Assembly (NCBI RefSeq): GCF_000413935.1
Contig: NZ_KE340380.1
Location: forward strand, 496,001 to 560,000
DNA from: Acinetobacter colistiniresistens
GTDB lineage: Bacteria; Pseudomonadota; Gammaproteobacteria; Pseudomonadales; Moraxellaceae
Length of the DNA: 64,000 nt
Reading direction: 5' to 3'
Part shown: in pieces, positions 6,699 through 14,566 of the stretch
Position numbering within the stretch: position 1 is the first letter of the stretch
Layout: each line of letters starts with the position of its first letter
Position numbers and translations under genes: made by a program
Notes under the pieces: generated by a model
The model's input: only the letters and a program-made list of their open reading frames with translations
Told to the model about the DNA's origin: nothing
The model's database searches: none

Positions 6699-9029
6699 GT
6701 GCGTCACAAAGTCTTAGCAATCGCCATTCTATTTATTCATCAGCAAGCATCGGCAAATGAGCAGGACAGTCCTGTAATTTTGCCAAAGATTAGTTTAAAA
6801 GCAGAAACAGATCTTTCAATCGGGAACAATGCCGTTATAGAGAATCGCAATTCACAACATCAAACTTTAGGGGATGCACTCAAGCAGGTGTCAGGCGTAC
6901 AAAGCAGTTCTTTTGGCCCCAATGCAGGCGCACCTGTTATTCGAAGTTTAAGTGGGAATCGTGTACAGATTCTTGAAGACGGGCAGTCGATTTATGGCAT
7001 GAATGCCATAAGTGGCAATATCAGTATTCCGTTTGACCCATTGTTCAGCCAAGCGATTCGCATCAATAAATCATCAGATAGTGTTCGATACGGCGGCAAT
7101 GCGATCGGAGGAAGTGTCAATGTCGAGACCGGTTTGATCAGTAAAGATATGCCAGAGAAAAATAGCAATCTTGAACTGGCGGTGAGAAAAGGGTGGAATA
7201 ATACTGATGCGCATGGCTTTAAGCTGAATTTAAATAACCAACGTAATTTTGCAACCAACTTCATATTTTCTAAACAGGATATTTCGTCGTATAAAATTCC
7301 GGGGAATAGCAAAGCTGAACAATGTAATAGTGGAATTTTTCCTGCAACGGGTGGGGTAAGTTCAGCCTTGGCAGATGCATGTCAGAAGGATGCACGTATA
7401 CAGCGGATCTATAACACCGCATCGCAAAAATATATCGATCAATTTATGACTGAAAATCCAGATTGGGCAGATGGCCAGTTTTCATTTTATACCGATAAAC
7501 CGACATCTGTTTGGAGTGGTAAGACTTATACCAACCCAGCCAATCCTGAATATAAGCCTGATACACCTAAGTTTAAAGAAAACAAGATTAATCAAGATGT
7601 GACCCCAAATTACAAGCGAAAATTAGGTAATAGCTATTTAGAAAATCAGCATTATGCGATTGGCAGTACCTATTTCTTGGAAAATGGCTATATTGGCTTG
7701 AGTGCAGATTCGAAGAAAAATGCCTATGGGGTTCCAGGTTTTTCTTTAGAAAATAAGTCATTTCAATCTTCTTATGAGGATGGTTTGCCAGTTGGTGTAA
7801 AAACCGATCAAAGAAAATACAGCCTAGATAGTCAATTTAATTTTGATATTCCCTTTTTAAAGGGCATTGATATCAAAGCGAATCAGGTGATCAATCGTTC
7901 GGGAGAATATCTCGGTACGCAGCTTGCAAATGATTACCGCTTTGATACCAAACAAGCCGAAATTGTATTGCGACATCAACCTAGTCGCTATGTGAATGGT
8001 TTACTTGGGCTGAGTCAAAGTAACCGTAGCGTTGAAGGACAGGGCAAGCTACGTTATCTTCCCAATGTCAATACCAAGACCCAAGCCATCTTTATTCAAG
8101 AGAAAATTGATTTGGAACGACTCTCTTTTGATGCAGGTTATAGCCAAGAAAGTGTTGATCATTCGATCAAAGACAGTGATTTTAAGGTCGCCCGTAATTC
8201 AGCCAATACCAAGCTACAAGACACCCGTTTTGATCTGGAAAGTTATAGTTTTGGTTCTTATCTTAAAATCAATGACTATTTTGGAGCGAAACTCAGATAT
8301 TCGGTGTCTGAGCGTGCACCTGAGCTTAATGAGCTTTATGCCAGCGGTAATCATTATTCCATTATGATCAATGAGCAAGGCAATCAAAAACTAGAACCAG
8401 AAAAATCCAAAAATACCGAGCTTACGGGCTTATTTAGCTATAAAGATTTTAATCTGGAAGCGACGGTATATAAGATGAAATATGAGAACTATCTCTATCT
8501 CACGCACTCTGGCATGCAGACGGCCAATCGACTCCCTCTCAAATACTGGACCCAAACCGATACTGAAATTACAGGCTTTGAAGTTGATCTGAAGCAAAAA
8601 ATCAATACTCAGCAATGGGGTGTTTTTACAGTGGGTGCATTTACTGATTTGGTGAAAAATAAGAATCTAAATCCAAGTCGGACCAGTTTATTTAATGATG
8701 GTAATTATCTACCAAACATGCCCACTAATCGTTATGGTGCGAACATAGAATGGAGCAGAGGAGATTGGGCAGCACGTTTGTCGAGTATTTATTATGATCA
8801 ACCTAAATATCTGGGTAAGAACGTGTCAGAAGAAGTACCATTGCCAGCATTTAATATGGTCGATATGCAGATTAGTAAGCATCTAAAATTAAAAAATTCA
8901 GATATTGATGTGTTCCTCAACGGTTCAAATTTACTCAATGAAGAAGCGAGACCGCATAATTCACCGTTGAAATATATTGCTCCCTTACCTGGACGAGGTT
9001 TTCAACTGGGGATTAATATGAAAATATAG
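6699..9029 (+). CDS. znuD: TonB-dependent outer-membrane receptor, zinc-type (ZnuD-like)
   Basis: This 776-residue TonB-dependent receptor has a signal peptide (cleavage likely after HQQASA), a plug domain with LGDALKQVSGVQ, VIRSLSGNRVQILEDG and SSDSVRYGGNAIGGSVNV (about residues 57-142), and a 22-strand barrel ending in the C-terminal aromatic-type signature FQLGINMKI. A cysteine pair at 209 and 228 sits in a barrel loop, as in ZnuD proteins where it lies near the zinc-binding loop. The GTG start at 6699 is supported by AAGGAG six bases upstream. The Zur-type palindrome just upstream points to zinc as the substrate. It is a single-gene unit closed by a perfect hairpin. Confidence 0.87.
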   Translation: MRHKVLAIAILFIHQQASANEQDSPVILPKISLKAETDLSIGNNAVIENRNSQHQTLGDALKQVSGVQSSSFGPNAGAPVIRSLSGNRVQILEDGQSIYGMNAISGNISIPFDPLFSQAIRINKSSDSVRYGGNAIGGSVNVETGLISKDMPEKNSNLELAVRKGWNNTDAHGFKLNLNNQRNFATNFIFSKQDISSYKIPGNSKAEQCNSGIFPATGGVSSALADACQKDARIQRIYNTASQKYIDQFMTENPDWADGQFSFYTDKPTSVWSGKTYTNPANPEYKPDTPKFKENKINQDVTPNYKRKLGNSYLENQHYAIGSTYFLENGYIGLSADSKKNAYGVPGFSLENKSFQSSYEDGLPVGVKTDQRKYSLDSQFNFDIPFLKGIDIKANQVINRSGEYLGTQLANDYRFDTKQAEIVLRHQPSRYVNGLLGLSQSNRSVEGQGKLRYLPNVNTKTQAIFIQEKIDLERLSFDAGYSQESVDHSIKDSDFKVARNSANTKLQDTRFDLESYSFGSYLKINDYFGAKLRYSVSERAPELNELYASGNHYSIMINEQGNQKLEPEKSKNTELTGLFSYKDFNLEATVYKMKYENYLYLTHSGMQTANRLPLKYWTQTDTEITGFEVDLKQKINTQQWGVFTVGAFTDLVKNKNLNPSRTSLFNDGNYLPNMPTNRYGANIEWSRGDWAARLSSIYYDQPKYLGKNVSEEVPLPAFNMVDMQISKHLKLKNSDIDVFLNGSNLLNEEARPHNSPLKYIAPLPGRGFQLGINMKI

Positions 9030-9060
9030 CTCTTTCTGAGCTACAAACTTCGAGTCGGTT

Positions 9061-9094
9061 CACTAAAAGCGATATTGAATGTTCGCTTTTAGTG
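9061..9094. terminator. Bidirectional terminator between znuD and the DUF2867 gene
   Basis: CACTAAAAGCG and CGCTTTTAGTG form a perfect 11-bp stem with a 12-base loop. It lies between two convergent genes and can serve both. Confidence 0.7.
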
Positions 9095-9111
9095 ATAGCC
9101 CATTCAACTGC

Positions 9112-9597
9112 TTAATTTAAATTTTTTAATGAGTTTCTGACAATCAGTCCGTGAACCAAAGAAACAGGCAGCATATAGACCTTTCCAAAAAAATTATAAG
9201 TCACCACACTGGTTGTAACGCTCAGCTTATTCTTGATGTGATCATGCTCATGAATTTGCAAAGCCACTAATACACGTAGGTGTTTATCTGCTGACTGTAA
9301 AAATAATTCTGTCTCTGTGATTTTGATCACATCAAAAAAATCCAACTTATCATTCACTTTAACAGTTTGTGCCTTGGGTGAGCCAAAACCTTGAATAGGT
9401 TGTACACCTGCTAGTTTTAAGCTTAAGAAATCTCTGATTTTAAAGGCGATACGTAGCCAAAATGGTGGATTCCCCGTCATCAAATGATAGGCTTGAAGAG
9501 CATTGAGTTGTTTATTGATGTATTGATAATCTTGATGCAGAAAATTTAGCGCTTCTAATGGCGCAACCAAAGAATCAACGTCTTTTTGATTTTGCAT
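9112..9597 (-). CDS. DUF2867-domain protein
   Basis: This is a 161-residue protein of the DUF2867 family, whose function is unknown. Recognisable features are the hydrophobic PPFWLRIAFKIRDFLSLKLAG segment, the FFDVIKITETELFL strand pair, DKHLRVLVALQI, and the C-terminal VTYNFFGKVYMLPVSLVHGLIV motif with conserved aromatic residues. The fold resembles SRPBCC or steroid-binding cups, so a small hydrophobic ligand is possible, but that is inference. It converges with znuD across a shared terminator. Some family members occur fused to or next to NAD-dependent epimerases; none is present here. Confidence 0.75.
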   Translation of the reverse strand: MQNQKDVDSLVAPLEALNFLHQDYQYINKQLNALQAYHLMTGNPPFWLRIAFKIRDFLSLKLAGVQPIQGFGSPKAQTVKVNDKLDFFDVIKITETELFLQSADKHLRVLVALQIHEHDHIKNKLSVTTSVVTYNFFGKVYMLPVSLVHGLIVRNSLKNLN

Positions 9598-9900
9598 TGC
9601 TATTCCTGGATCTTATAATTGTATGAAAATGATTTTAATTTATAGGTTAAAGTTTAAAGAGGTGTCAATCAAGAAAATATGCCAAATCTGGTATTTATGA
9701 GAAAGGTTAACAATATAAAAAGTTATTCACTCAGTATATTATTTGTTAGACTATCTTTATTTGATTAAATTTTTAATCACATTTCACATAATTGGTTAAG
9801 CAATACGATCGTGGAAGTTGTGATGATTTCTATAACGACGAACTTTACTTGATAAATAAATTTTGTACCCCTTTACTATTTATATGAAAAAGGAAATAAC
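9598..9900. other. AT-rich intergenic region between divergent genes
   Basis: This holds the promoters of the DUF2867 gene (leftward) and of the flavin monooxygenase (rightward; GAAAAAGGAAATAAC precedes its ATG). I see no gene, RNA or convincing operator. Confidence 0.4.
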
Positions 9901-10998
9901 ATGCTTCAACATAACTTCAATTTATCTGATCATTTTAAACTCGGTATCTTTGCTGCTAATTGTTCAGGCGGCTTAACCCCTTCAACCTTAGATGACGGTT
10001 GGGATGCCAGTTGGAGTCAAAATTTAAAATTGGCAGAAATGGCAGATGAGGCGGGAATTGATTTCATGTTATCTGCCGCACGTTTTATTGGCCATGGCGG
10101 TGAAAAGGATTTTCATGGAACAGTATTAGAGACTGTGACGTGGACATCGGCTTTATTGGCAAAAACTAAAAATATTCAAATTTTTGCTACGCTACATACG
10201 GTGCTGAATCACCCAATTGTGGTTGCCAAACAAATCGCGACTATGGCGCAAGTCAGTGATAATCGTGTTGGATTAAATATTGTTGCGGGTTGGAACAAGC
10301 CTGAATATGATGCAATGGGTTTAAAATTACCAGATGATCATGAGACTCGATATGGTTATGCACAAGAATGGTACGAGTTAATTAAAAAAACATGGCAAAG
10401 CACTGAGCCGTTTAATTGGGATGGGAAGTTTTTCCAAACTCGAGGTACGTATGGCAAACCGAATCCACAAATATTTCCACCGATTTTTAATGCAGCAGGT
10501 TCTAAAGAAGGCCGTGAGTTTGCTGTAAAGAACTCAGATTTTTTATTTACACCTGCATCTGACTTGGCGCGTTCAGTGACTGAGATTCAAGAACTCAAAA
10601 ATGAAGCTGAGCATTTAGGCCGAAACATCAAGGTATTGACCTTTGCGCATGTAATTTGTCGCCCTACGGAAGAAGAAGCTAAAGCCGAGTGGGATCGACA
10701 ACTGAATCATGCTGATCATGGTGCAGTACAACATTTAATGGATACCTTATTCTCCTTCTGTAAATCGTTTCCCGACGATTTACGAGAACAACTGCGTCAA
10801 CGTATTGCTGTTGGTCATGGCGGCTTTCCTTTAGTTGGTACGCCTGAACAGGTTGCAACAGGGTTAATACAGTTACAGGAAACAGGTTTTTCAGGATGTA
10901 CGTTGTCTTTCCTTAATTATACGCAAGAGTTTCCGTATTTTAGAGATCATGTCTTGCCAATCCTAAAAGACAAAGGCTTACTGAAAGCTCATATATAA
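9901..10998 (+). CDS. LLM-class flavin-dependent monooxygenase
   Basis: This 365-residue protein belongs to the luciferase-like monooxygenase class that uses reduced FMN. The conserved core appears in order: FAANCSGGLTPST near the N-terminus, EMADEAGIDFMLSAARFIG, FATLHTVLNHPIVVAKQIATM, and the signature RVGLNIVAGWNKPEYDAMG. It is closest in pattern to the RutA/SfnG/dimethylsulfone and pyrimidine-ring-opening branch. No flavin reductase or rut genes are adjacent, so the substrate cannot be deduced; an organosulfur or pyrimidine compound is plausible. It is a lone gene followed by a 10-bp perfect hairpin. Confidence 0.8.
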   Translation: MLQHNFNLSDHFKLGIFAANCSGGLTPSTLDDGWDASWSQNLKLAEMADEAGIDFMLSAARFIGHGGEKDFHGTVLETVTWTSALLAKTKNIQIFATLHTVLNHPIVVAKQIATMAQVSDNRVGLNIVAGWNKPEYDAMGLKLPDDHETRYGYAQEWYELIKKTWQSTEPFNWDGKFFQTRGTYGKPNPQIFPPIFNAAGSKEGREFAVKNSDFLFTPASDLARSVTEIQELKNEAEHLGRNIKVLTFAHVICRPTEEEAKAEWDRQLNHADHGAVQHLMDTLFSFCKSFPDDLREQLRQRIAVGHGGFPLVGTPEQVATGLIQLQETGFSGCTLSFLNYTQEFPYFRDHVLPILKDKGLLKAHI

Positions 10999-11024
10999 TT
11001 GAAGCTATCTTCTTAATGAATATC

Positions 11025-11056
11025 GTGACAATCTTTGAGCATTCGGAGATTGTCAC
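11025..11056 (+). terminator. Hairpin after the flavin monooxygenase gene
   Basis: GTGACAATCT (11025-11034) and AGATTGTCAC (11047-11056) form a perfect 10-bp stem with a 12-base loop, 27 bases after the stop codon. The T-run is short (TATTTG). Confidence 0.55.
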
Positions 11057-11210
11057 TATTTGCGCTGAGCCCTTTATTTATATGAAAAAAATTTCATTAT
11101 AGTGATGAGTTATTGGATGGATTGTTCAAATTCTTATGCCATAAAAAACCTCAATAATTAAACTTGAGAATAACAACTGTCTGAACAGAAATATCACTGG
11201 TAGTTAAAAA

Positions 11211-11300
11211 CGTGAGCTATTCTCGAAAAAGTAATTTATTACTGTAGATGCTTAGTAATTCTTTTGATCTTTAGCACTTGTGTTCTTGTTCTATTTCTAG
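11211..11300 (+). pseudogene. Decayed 3' end of a phage lysozyme gene (remnant A)
   Basis: CGTGAGCTATTC followed by an AAAAAGTAA stop reads RELFSKK-stop. The next 70 bases align without gaps, but with many substitutions, to the region 13271-13360 after the lysozyme fragment behind IS copy 1 (GTAATTTATTACTG against GTAATTATTTACTG; ATCTTTAGC in the same register). It is an old duplicate of the same lysozyme 3' end and its downstream region. No upstream coding sequence remains that I can align. Confidence 0.55.
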
Positions 11301-11482
11301 AATATACAACCCTTAATAATATTCATGTTGGGATATGCATACAAGCCCTCGGATAGGGACTTTACTCTTGAATATATTTAACTAATTTCTTAATTATTAA
11401 AGAGTTTGATCTGCTGAAGTAAGTCAGTTTTTAAAGGTATACTTGGCGGTATTTACTTAGTTTTATTATATACGGATACACG

Positions 11483-11649
11483 ATGAGATCTTTATTGAAA
11501 TCTGCCATAACTGTTGTTTTGTTTGGTTCTTCGCTGTCAGTTACTATGGCTGCGACTCTTGAAGAGCAGGTTAAATCACTATCAGAAAAGGGATGGCAGG
11601 TTGGTGTATCTATTTTAGATATGGAGAATAAGAGGGTTTCTATCAATGG
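11483..11649 (+). pseudogene. Beta-lactamase-like gene, 5' fragment cut by IS copy 1
   Basis: The frame starts MRSLLKSAITVVLFGSS, a signal peptide probably cleaved after VTMA, and continues LEEQVKSLSEKGWQVGVSILDMENKRVSINGE. The stretch VGVSILDMENK...INGE matches the first strands of class A (penicillin-binding) beta-lactamases, ahead of the missing RFPLxSTFK active-site region. The IS left end begins at codon 56, so the serine, SDN and KTG motifs are all absent and the product cannot be active. The frame reads into the IS and stops at 11731. No 3' part of the gene is found on the other side of the IS. The class A call rests on about 20 residues and is moderate. Confidence 0.55.
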
Positions 11650-11699
11650 TGAACCGTACCGGGTTTGTCGGAGAGTCAATATTCTGAGAGACTATCCCG

Positions 11700-12017
11700 A
11701 TGACAAAACCAAACTATACCCCCGAAATTAGAGAAAGAGCGGTTCAATTACTAATTGAATCTGAAAAAGATTATCCTTCTACTTGGGCAGCAATCACAGC
11801 TATTGCTCCTAAAATCGGTTGTACTCCTGAAACATTGCGTGTTTGGTATTTAAAGCATCTGGATCAACTAAATCCTGCCAAAGTACAACAGATATCTGAC
11901 CAAGAAAAAATGAAGCAAATGGAACGTGAAATTAAAGAATTAAAACGTGCCAATGAAATTCTACGTAAAGCAGCCGCTTTTTTCGCCCAGGCGGAGCTCG
12001 ACCGCCCACACAAATAA
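11700..12017 (+). CDS. IS3-family OrfA (copy 1)
   Basis: OrfA is a 105-residue DNA-binding protein with a helix-turn-helix (ERAVQLLIESEKDYPSTWAA, then IAPKIGCTPETLRVWYLKH) followed by a leucine-zipper-like coiled coil (EKMKQMEREIKELKRANEIL). It contributes the DNA-binding part of the OrfAB transposase. At 11978-11984 the heptamer T TTT TTC lies in the zero frame. A -1 slip there reads straight into the orfB frame, since no stop occurs between. The stop codon TAA overlaps the orfB ATG by one base, so orfB can also be made by reinitiation. Confidence 0.9.
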   Translation: MTKPNYTPEIRERAVQLLIESEKDYPSTWAAITAIAPKIGCTPETLRVWYLKHLDQLNPAKVQQISDQEKMKQMEREIKELKRANEILRKAAAFFAQAELDRPHK

Positions 12018-12919
12018 TGGTGGATTTTATCCATAACAATAAAGATCGATATGGTGTTGAAGCGATTTGTAGAATTTTACCGATTGCACCTTCAACCTAT
12101 TACCGAACTTTAGATCTCACTGACAATCCAGAACATCGAGCGAAACGAGATCTACATGATGAGTATCATGCTGAACAAATTAAACGAATTTGGAAAGAAA
12201 GTTCAGGTCGATATGGTGTACGTAAAGTTTGGCAAAAATTGAAACGTGAGGGTTATGTTATTGCACGTTGTACAGTTGCTCGATTGATGCAAAAGCTAGG
12301 TATACAAGGTGTTTGGCGTGGTAAGAATAAACAAACCACCCGTAACCGAGATGACCAAAAACGGGCAGATGATTTAGTGAAACGTAATTTTAATGCTGAT
12401 CATCCAAACCAACTATGGGTGGGTGACTTTACGTATATTCAAACTCATTCAGGCTGGGTATATACCGCATTTGTTATTGATGTGTTCTCACGAGCAATTG
12501 TTGGATGGAAAGTATCTACACGGATGAATACAGATATGGTGCTTGATGCATTAGAGCAAGCATTGCATGATCGAGGCATGCCAAAGAATGTGATTCATCA
12601 TTCCGACAGAGGTGTGCAATATCTTTCCATTCGCTATACCAATCGTTTAGAAGCAGCAAATTTACGAGCATCAGTCGGTACAACGGGTGATTCATACGAT
12701 AATGCTCTGGCTGAAACGGTGAATGGCTTATACAAAACAGAGGTGATTGAATATTTAAAAGCAGATTGGCAAGGTTTAGCAGATGTACAACTTGCGACAC
12801 TAAACTGGGTAGATTGGTTCAATAAAAAGCGTGTACACAGTGCACTGGGTTATGTATCGCCTTTTGAGTTTGAAGCAATGTACTATGATAAGATTAACCC
12901 GTTAGGTCAGGTGGCTTAA
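12017..12919 (+). CDS. IS3-family OrfB transposase, DDE integrase core (copy 1)
   Basis: OrfB has 300 residues. The N-terminal HTH_21-type segment (YRTLDLTDNPEHRAKRD) is followed by the rve integrase core with the catalytic triad: Asp in WVGDFTYI, Asp in HHSDRGVQY, and Glu in DNALAETVNG, with the second Asp and the Glu 35 residues apart, as in IS3 transposases. The protein is identical in all three copies, so the element is probably intact and recently active. It is read in the -1 frame relative to orfA. Confidence 0.93.
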   Translation: MVDFIHNNKDRYGVEAICRILPIAPSTYYRTLDLTDNPEHRAKRDLHDEYHAEQIKRIWKESSGRYGVRKVWQKLKREGYVIARCTVARLMQKLGIQGVWRGKNKQTTRNRDDQKRADDLVKRNFNADHPNQLWVGDFTYIQTHSGWVYTAFVIDVFSRAIVGWKVSTRMNTDMVLDALEQALHDRGMPKNVIHHSDRGVQYLSIRYTNRLEAANLRASVGTTGDSYDNALAETVNGLYKTEVIEYLKADWQGLADVQLATLNWVDWFNKKRVHSALGYVSPFEFEAMYYDKINPLGQVA

Positions 12920-12958
12920 CTTAAATAAAAAAGTCTCCGACAAACCCGGTACGGTTCA

Positions 12959-13294
12959 GTTTATCCAAATGGGATAGGAGTGAAAAGGGGTGATAGCTGT
13001 ACCAAAACGCAAGCAATGTCCTTTTTTCAACATGATTTGAGGCGCTTTGAAGCTACCGTGAATCAAGTTGTAAAGGTAACGATTACTCAAAATCAGTTTG
13101 ATGCGCTAGTCAGTTTGACTTACAACATTGGCGAGGGTGCATTTAAAGGGTCTACATTGGTCAAAGAGTTGAATGCTGGCTATTATAAAGCTGCAGCTGA
13201 CGAATTTCCGAAATGGAATAGAGGTGGTGGTAAAGTTATGAAAGGGCTTGTTCGCCGCCGTGCAGCAGAGCGAGAGCTATTCTTAAAAAAGTAA
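12959..13294 (+). pseudogene. Phage lysozyme (GH24-type), 3' fragment cut by IS copy 1 (remnant B)
   Basis: The lysozyme frame is open from the first base after the IS (VYPNGIGVKRGDSC) to the stop, about 111 codons. It contains FFQHDLRRFEATVN, the phage-lysozyme core QFDALVSLTYNIGEGAFKGS, and the C-terminal KGLVRRRAAERELFLKK. In GH24 enzymes the catalytic Glu, Asp and Thr lie before the YPNG point, so the active site has been lost. A GTG at 12980 could start a truncated product, but no good ribosome site supports it. It is a prophage remnant truncated by the IS. Confidence 0.8.
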
Positions 13295-13298
13295 TTAT

Positions 13299-13442
13299 TT
13301 ACTGCAGGCGCTTGGTGAGTTCATTCATCTTTAGCGCCTGCATTTTTTGTTTTTTTATCTGATTCTCAATCACCAAATTGACTCGTGTTACATATTCTAC
13401 TTCATCGGCACTTGGAAAGTTTTCCAAAGCTGGTTCTAGTAA
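13299..13442 (-). pseudogene. Unrecognised protein tail on the minus strand
   Basis: The minus-strand frame ends at 13299 and reads LENFPSADEVEYVTRVNL then VIENQIKKQKMQALKMNELTKRLQ, which looks like a real charged helical C-terminus. Upstream it runs into the GST terminator and 3' end, so no genuine start remains. I do not recognise the family. It may be a broken phage gene convergent with the lysozyme. Confidence 0.25.
13304..13357 (+). terminator. Terminator after the lysozyme fragment
   Basis: GCAGGCGCT (13304-13312) pairs with AGCGCCTGC (13333-13341), followed by ATTTTTTGTTTTTTT. It is a typical factor-independent terminator about 10 bases after the lysozyme stop. Confidence 0.75.
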
Positions 13443-13452
13443 AATTATGTGT

Positions 13453-13476
13453 AAAAGCCCTCTGAGAGAGGCTTTT
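13453..13476 (-). terminator. Terminator of the GST gene
   Basis: AAAAGCC (13453-13459) pairs with GGCTTTT (13470-13476), with CTCT/AGAG inner pairs. It abuts the GST stop codon on the minus strand. Confidence 0.6.
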
Positions 13477-13477
13477 T

Positions 13478-14110
13478 TTAGACCAGCACTCCATCTTGTT
13501 CGATTTTTTCTGCTGCTTTCCAACTTGGCAGTAAGCTCAAACGTTCGACATAGCTTTGAATGTGCGGGTAATTTTTACCTTGTTTCATATGATGGATTAA
13601 GCCGTGAAGTCCAAATCCCATCATAAAGTCTGCCCCAGTTAAACGATCGTCCACCAAAAATGTTTTATCCTTTAGATAATCATTTAAAAAACCAAAGACT
13701 TTATCAAACTCAACTTGAGTATAGTTTTCTAGAAATACCAACTTGGTTCCATGTTTAATTTCTATCGCATTAAAAGTTTTTAATAAAAATGGCACCATCG
13801 CAGAGCTTTCAGCGAAGTGAATCCATTGGAGATAATCTGCATAAGTAGCGTCATTTATATCTGGTGCTAGATGTGGTGCAAGCCTTTGAATTAATAATTC
13901 TACTATAGCTCCTGATTCCGCTATGACTTTACCTTGCCATTCAATCACAGGAGATTTTCCTAAAGGATGAATGTTTTTGAGTGACTCAGGTGCCAAATGA
14001 GTAGTTAAGTCACGGTAATAGCGTTGCAACTGATACGGCTGCTTGATTTCTTCGAGTAACCACAAAATGCGGAAAGAACGAGATTGGTCTAAGTGATGTA
14101 ATGTAATCAT
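13478..14110 (-). CDS. Glutathione S-transferase
   Basis: This 210-residue cytosolic GST conjugates glutathione to electrophiles. The N-terminal thioredoxin-like domain starts MITLHHLDQSRSFRILWLLEE and contains the glutathione-binding HPLGKSPVIEWQGKVIAESGAIV segment (cis-Pro, then the Glu-Ser pair). The C-terminal helical domain has LVDDRLTGADFMMGFGLHG, the family's N-capping box region. The ATG at 14110 has AGGAATT upstream; a longer in-frame start at 14158 would add 16 unconserved residues. It stands alone between two decayed lysozyme ends on the opposite strand, so it may have been carried in with, or trapped by, phage-related rearrangement. Confidence 0.88.
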   Translation of the reverse strand: MITLHHLDQSRSFRILWLLEEIKQPYQLQRYYRDLTTHLAPESLKNIHPLGKSPVIEWQGKVIAESGAIVELLIQRLAPHLAPDINDATYADYLQWIHFAESSAMVPFLLKTFNAIEIKHGTKLVFLENYTQVEFDKVFGFLNDYLKDKTFLVDDRLTGADFMMGFGLHGLIHHMKQGKNYPHIQSYVERLSLLPSWKAAEKIEQDGVLV

Positions 14111-14183
14111 GATAATTCCTGTTTTAAAAACTTTATGGGCAATTTCCCCATGTTCCACGACTCAATATACACTTAAGTTTATA

Positions 14184-14288
14184 GTTGCTACTGATCAATT
14201 TGCTCTATGGAGCGAAGGTGGCTGAAAAGCAATGAAAGACTTAGTTTTCCATCGTGCTGCAGAGCGAGGGCTGTTCTTAAAAAAGTAA
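14184..14288 (+). pseudogene. Decayed 3' end of a phage lysozyme gene (remnant C)
   Basis: The frame reads VATDQFALWSEGG, then an internal TGA, then KAMKDLVFHRAAERGLFLKK and a TAA stop. It matches the tail of the lysozyme fragment ending at 13294 (EFPKWNRGGGKVMKGLVRRR, AAERELFLKK). Only about 34 codons survive, with an in-frame stop. It is the third lysozyme tail in the segment, in the same orientation as the others. Confidence 0.7.
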
Positions 14289-14566
14289 CTTATATGTATG
14301 TGCCAACGATCAACCATGGCATCGATTGTCACAGTGCTGTGCCTTCTTTTTTCGAGCTGTATAGCCCACTCAATTAAAACCAATGTCAGCATCTCGGTTT
14401 GCTTACAGTGTGCTCAAGGTTAATTTACCATCTAGTTTTTTGATAAACCATCCAATTATACGCAGCATTATTATTTAGTCTCTATAGACTTCGTTTCACA
14501 AGAATCCAATGTTACAAATGAAAAGGGTCATTATCAAAATCATTAATTCAAGTATTAGGAAAAATT
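14289..14566. other. Intergenic region before the tailspike gene
   Basis: No gene is supported here. The end (ATTAGGAAAAATT) serves as the ribosome site of the tailspike gene. The rest is AT-rich without repeats that I can see. Confidence 0.35.

Larger units (their letters stand above)
11650..12958 (+). mobile_element. IS3-family insertion sequence, copy 1 (1309 bp)
   Basis: The element has 25-bp perfect terminal inverted repeats (starting TGAACCGTACCGGGTTTGTC), two overlapping frames orfA and orfB, and a DDE transposase. It looks like the IS51/IS150-type branch of IS3. The flanks are TGG on the left and GTT on the right, so there is no 3-bp target duplication, unlike copy 2. The left neighbour is a truncated beta-lactamase-like gene and the right neighbour a truncated lysozyme gene. 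This implies a deletion or recombination between IS copies after insertion. I cannot give an official IS name. Confidence 0.93.

Noticed and set aside
12516..12822. Minus-strand frames inside the IS (also in copies 2 and 3)
   Set aside because: They recur only because the IS recurs; they lie opposite the DDE core and match no IS accessory protein.
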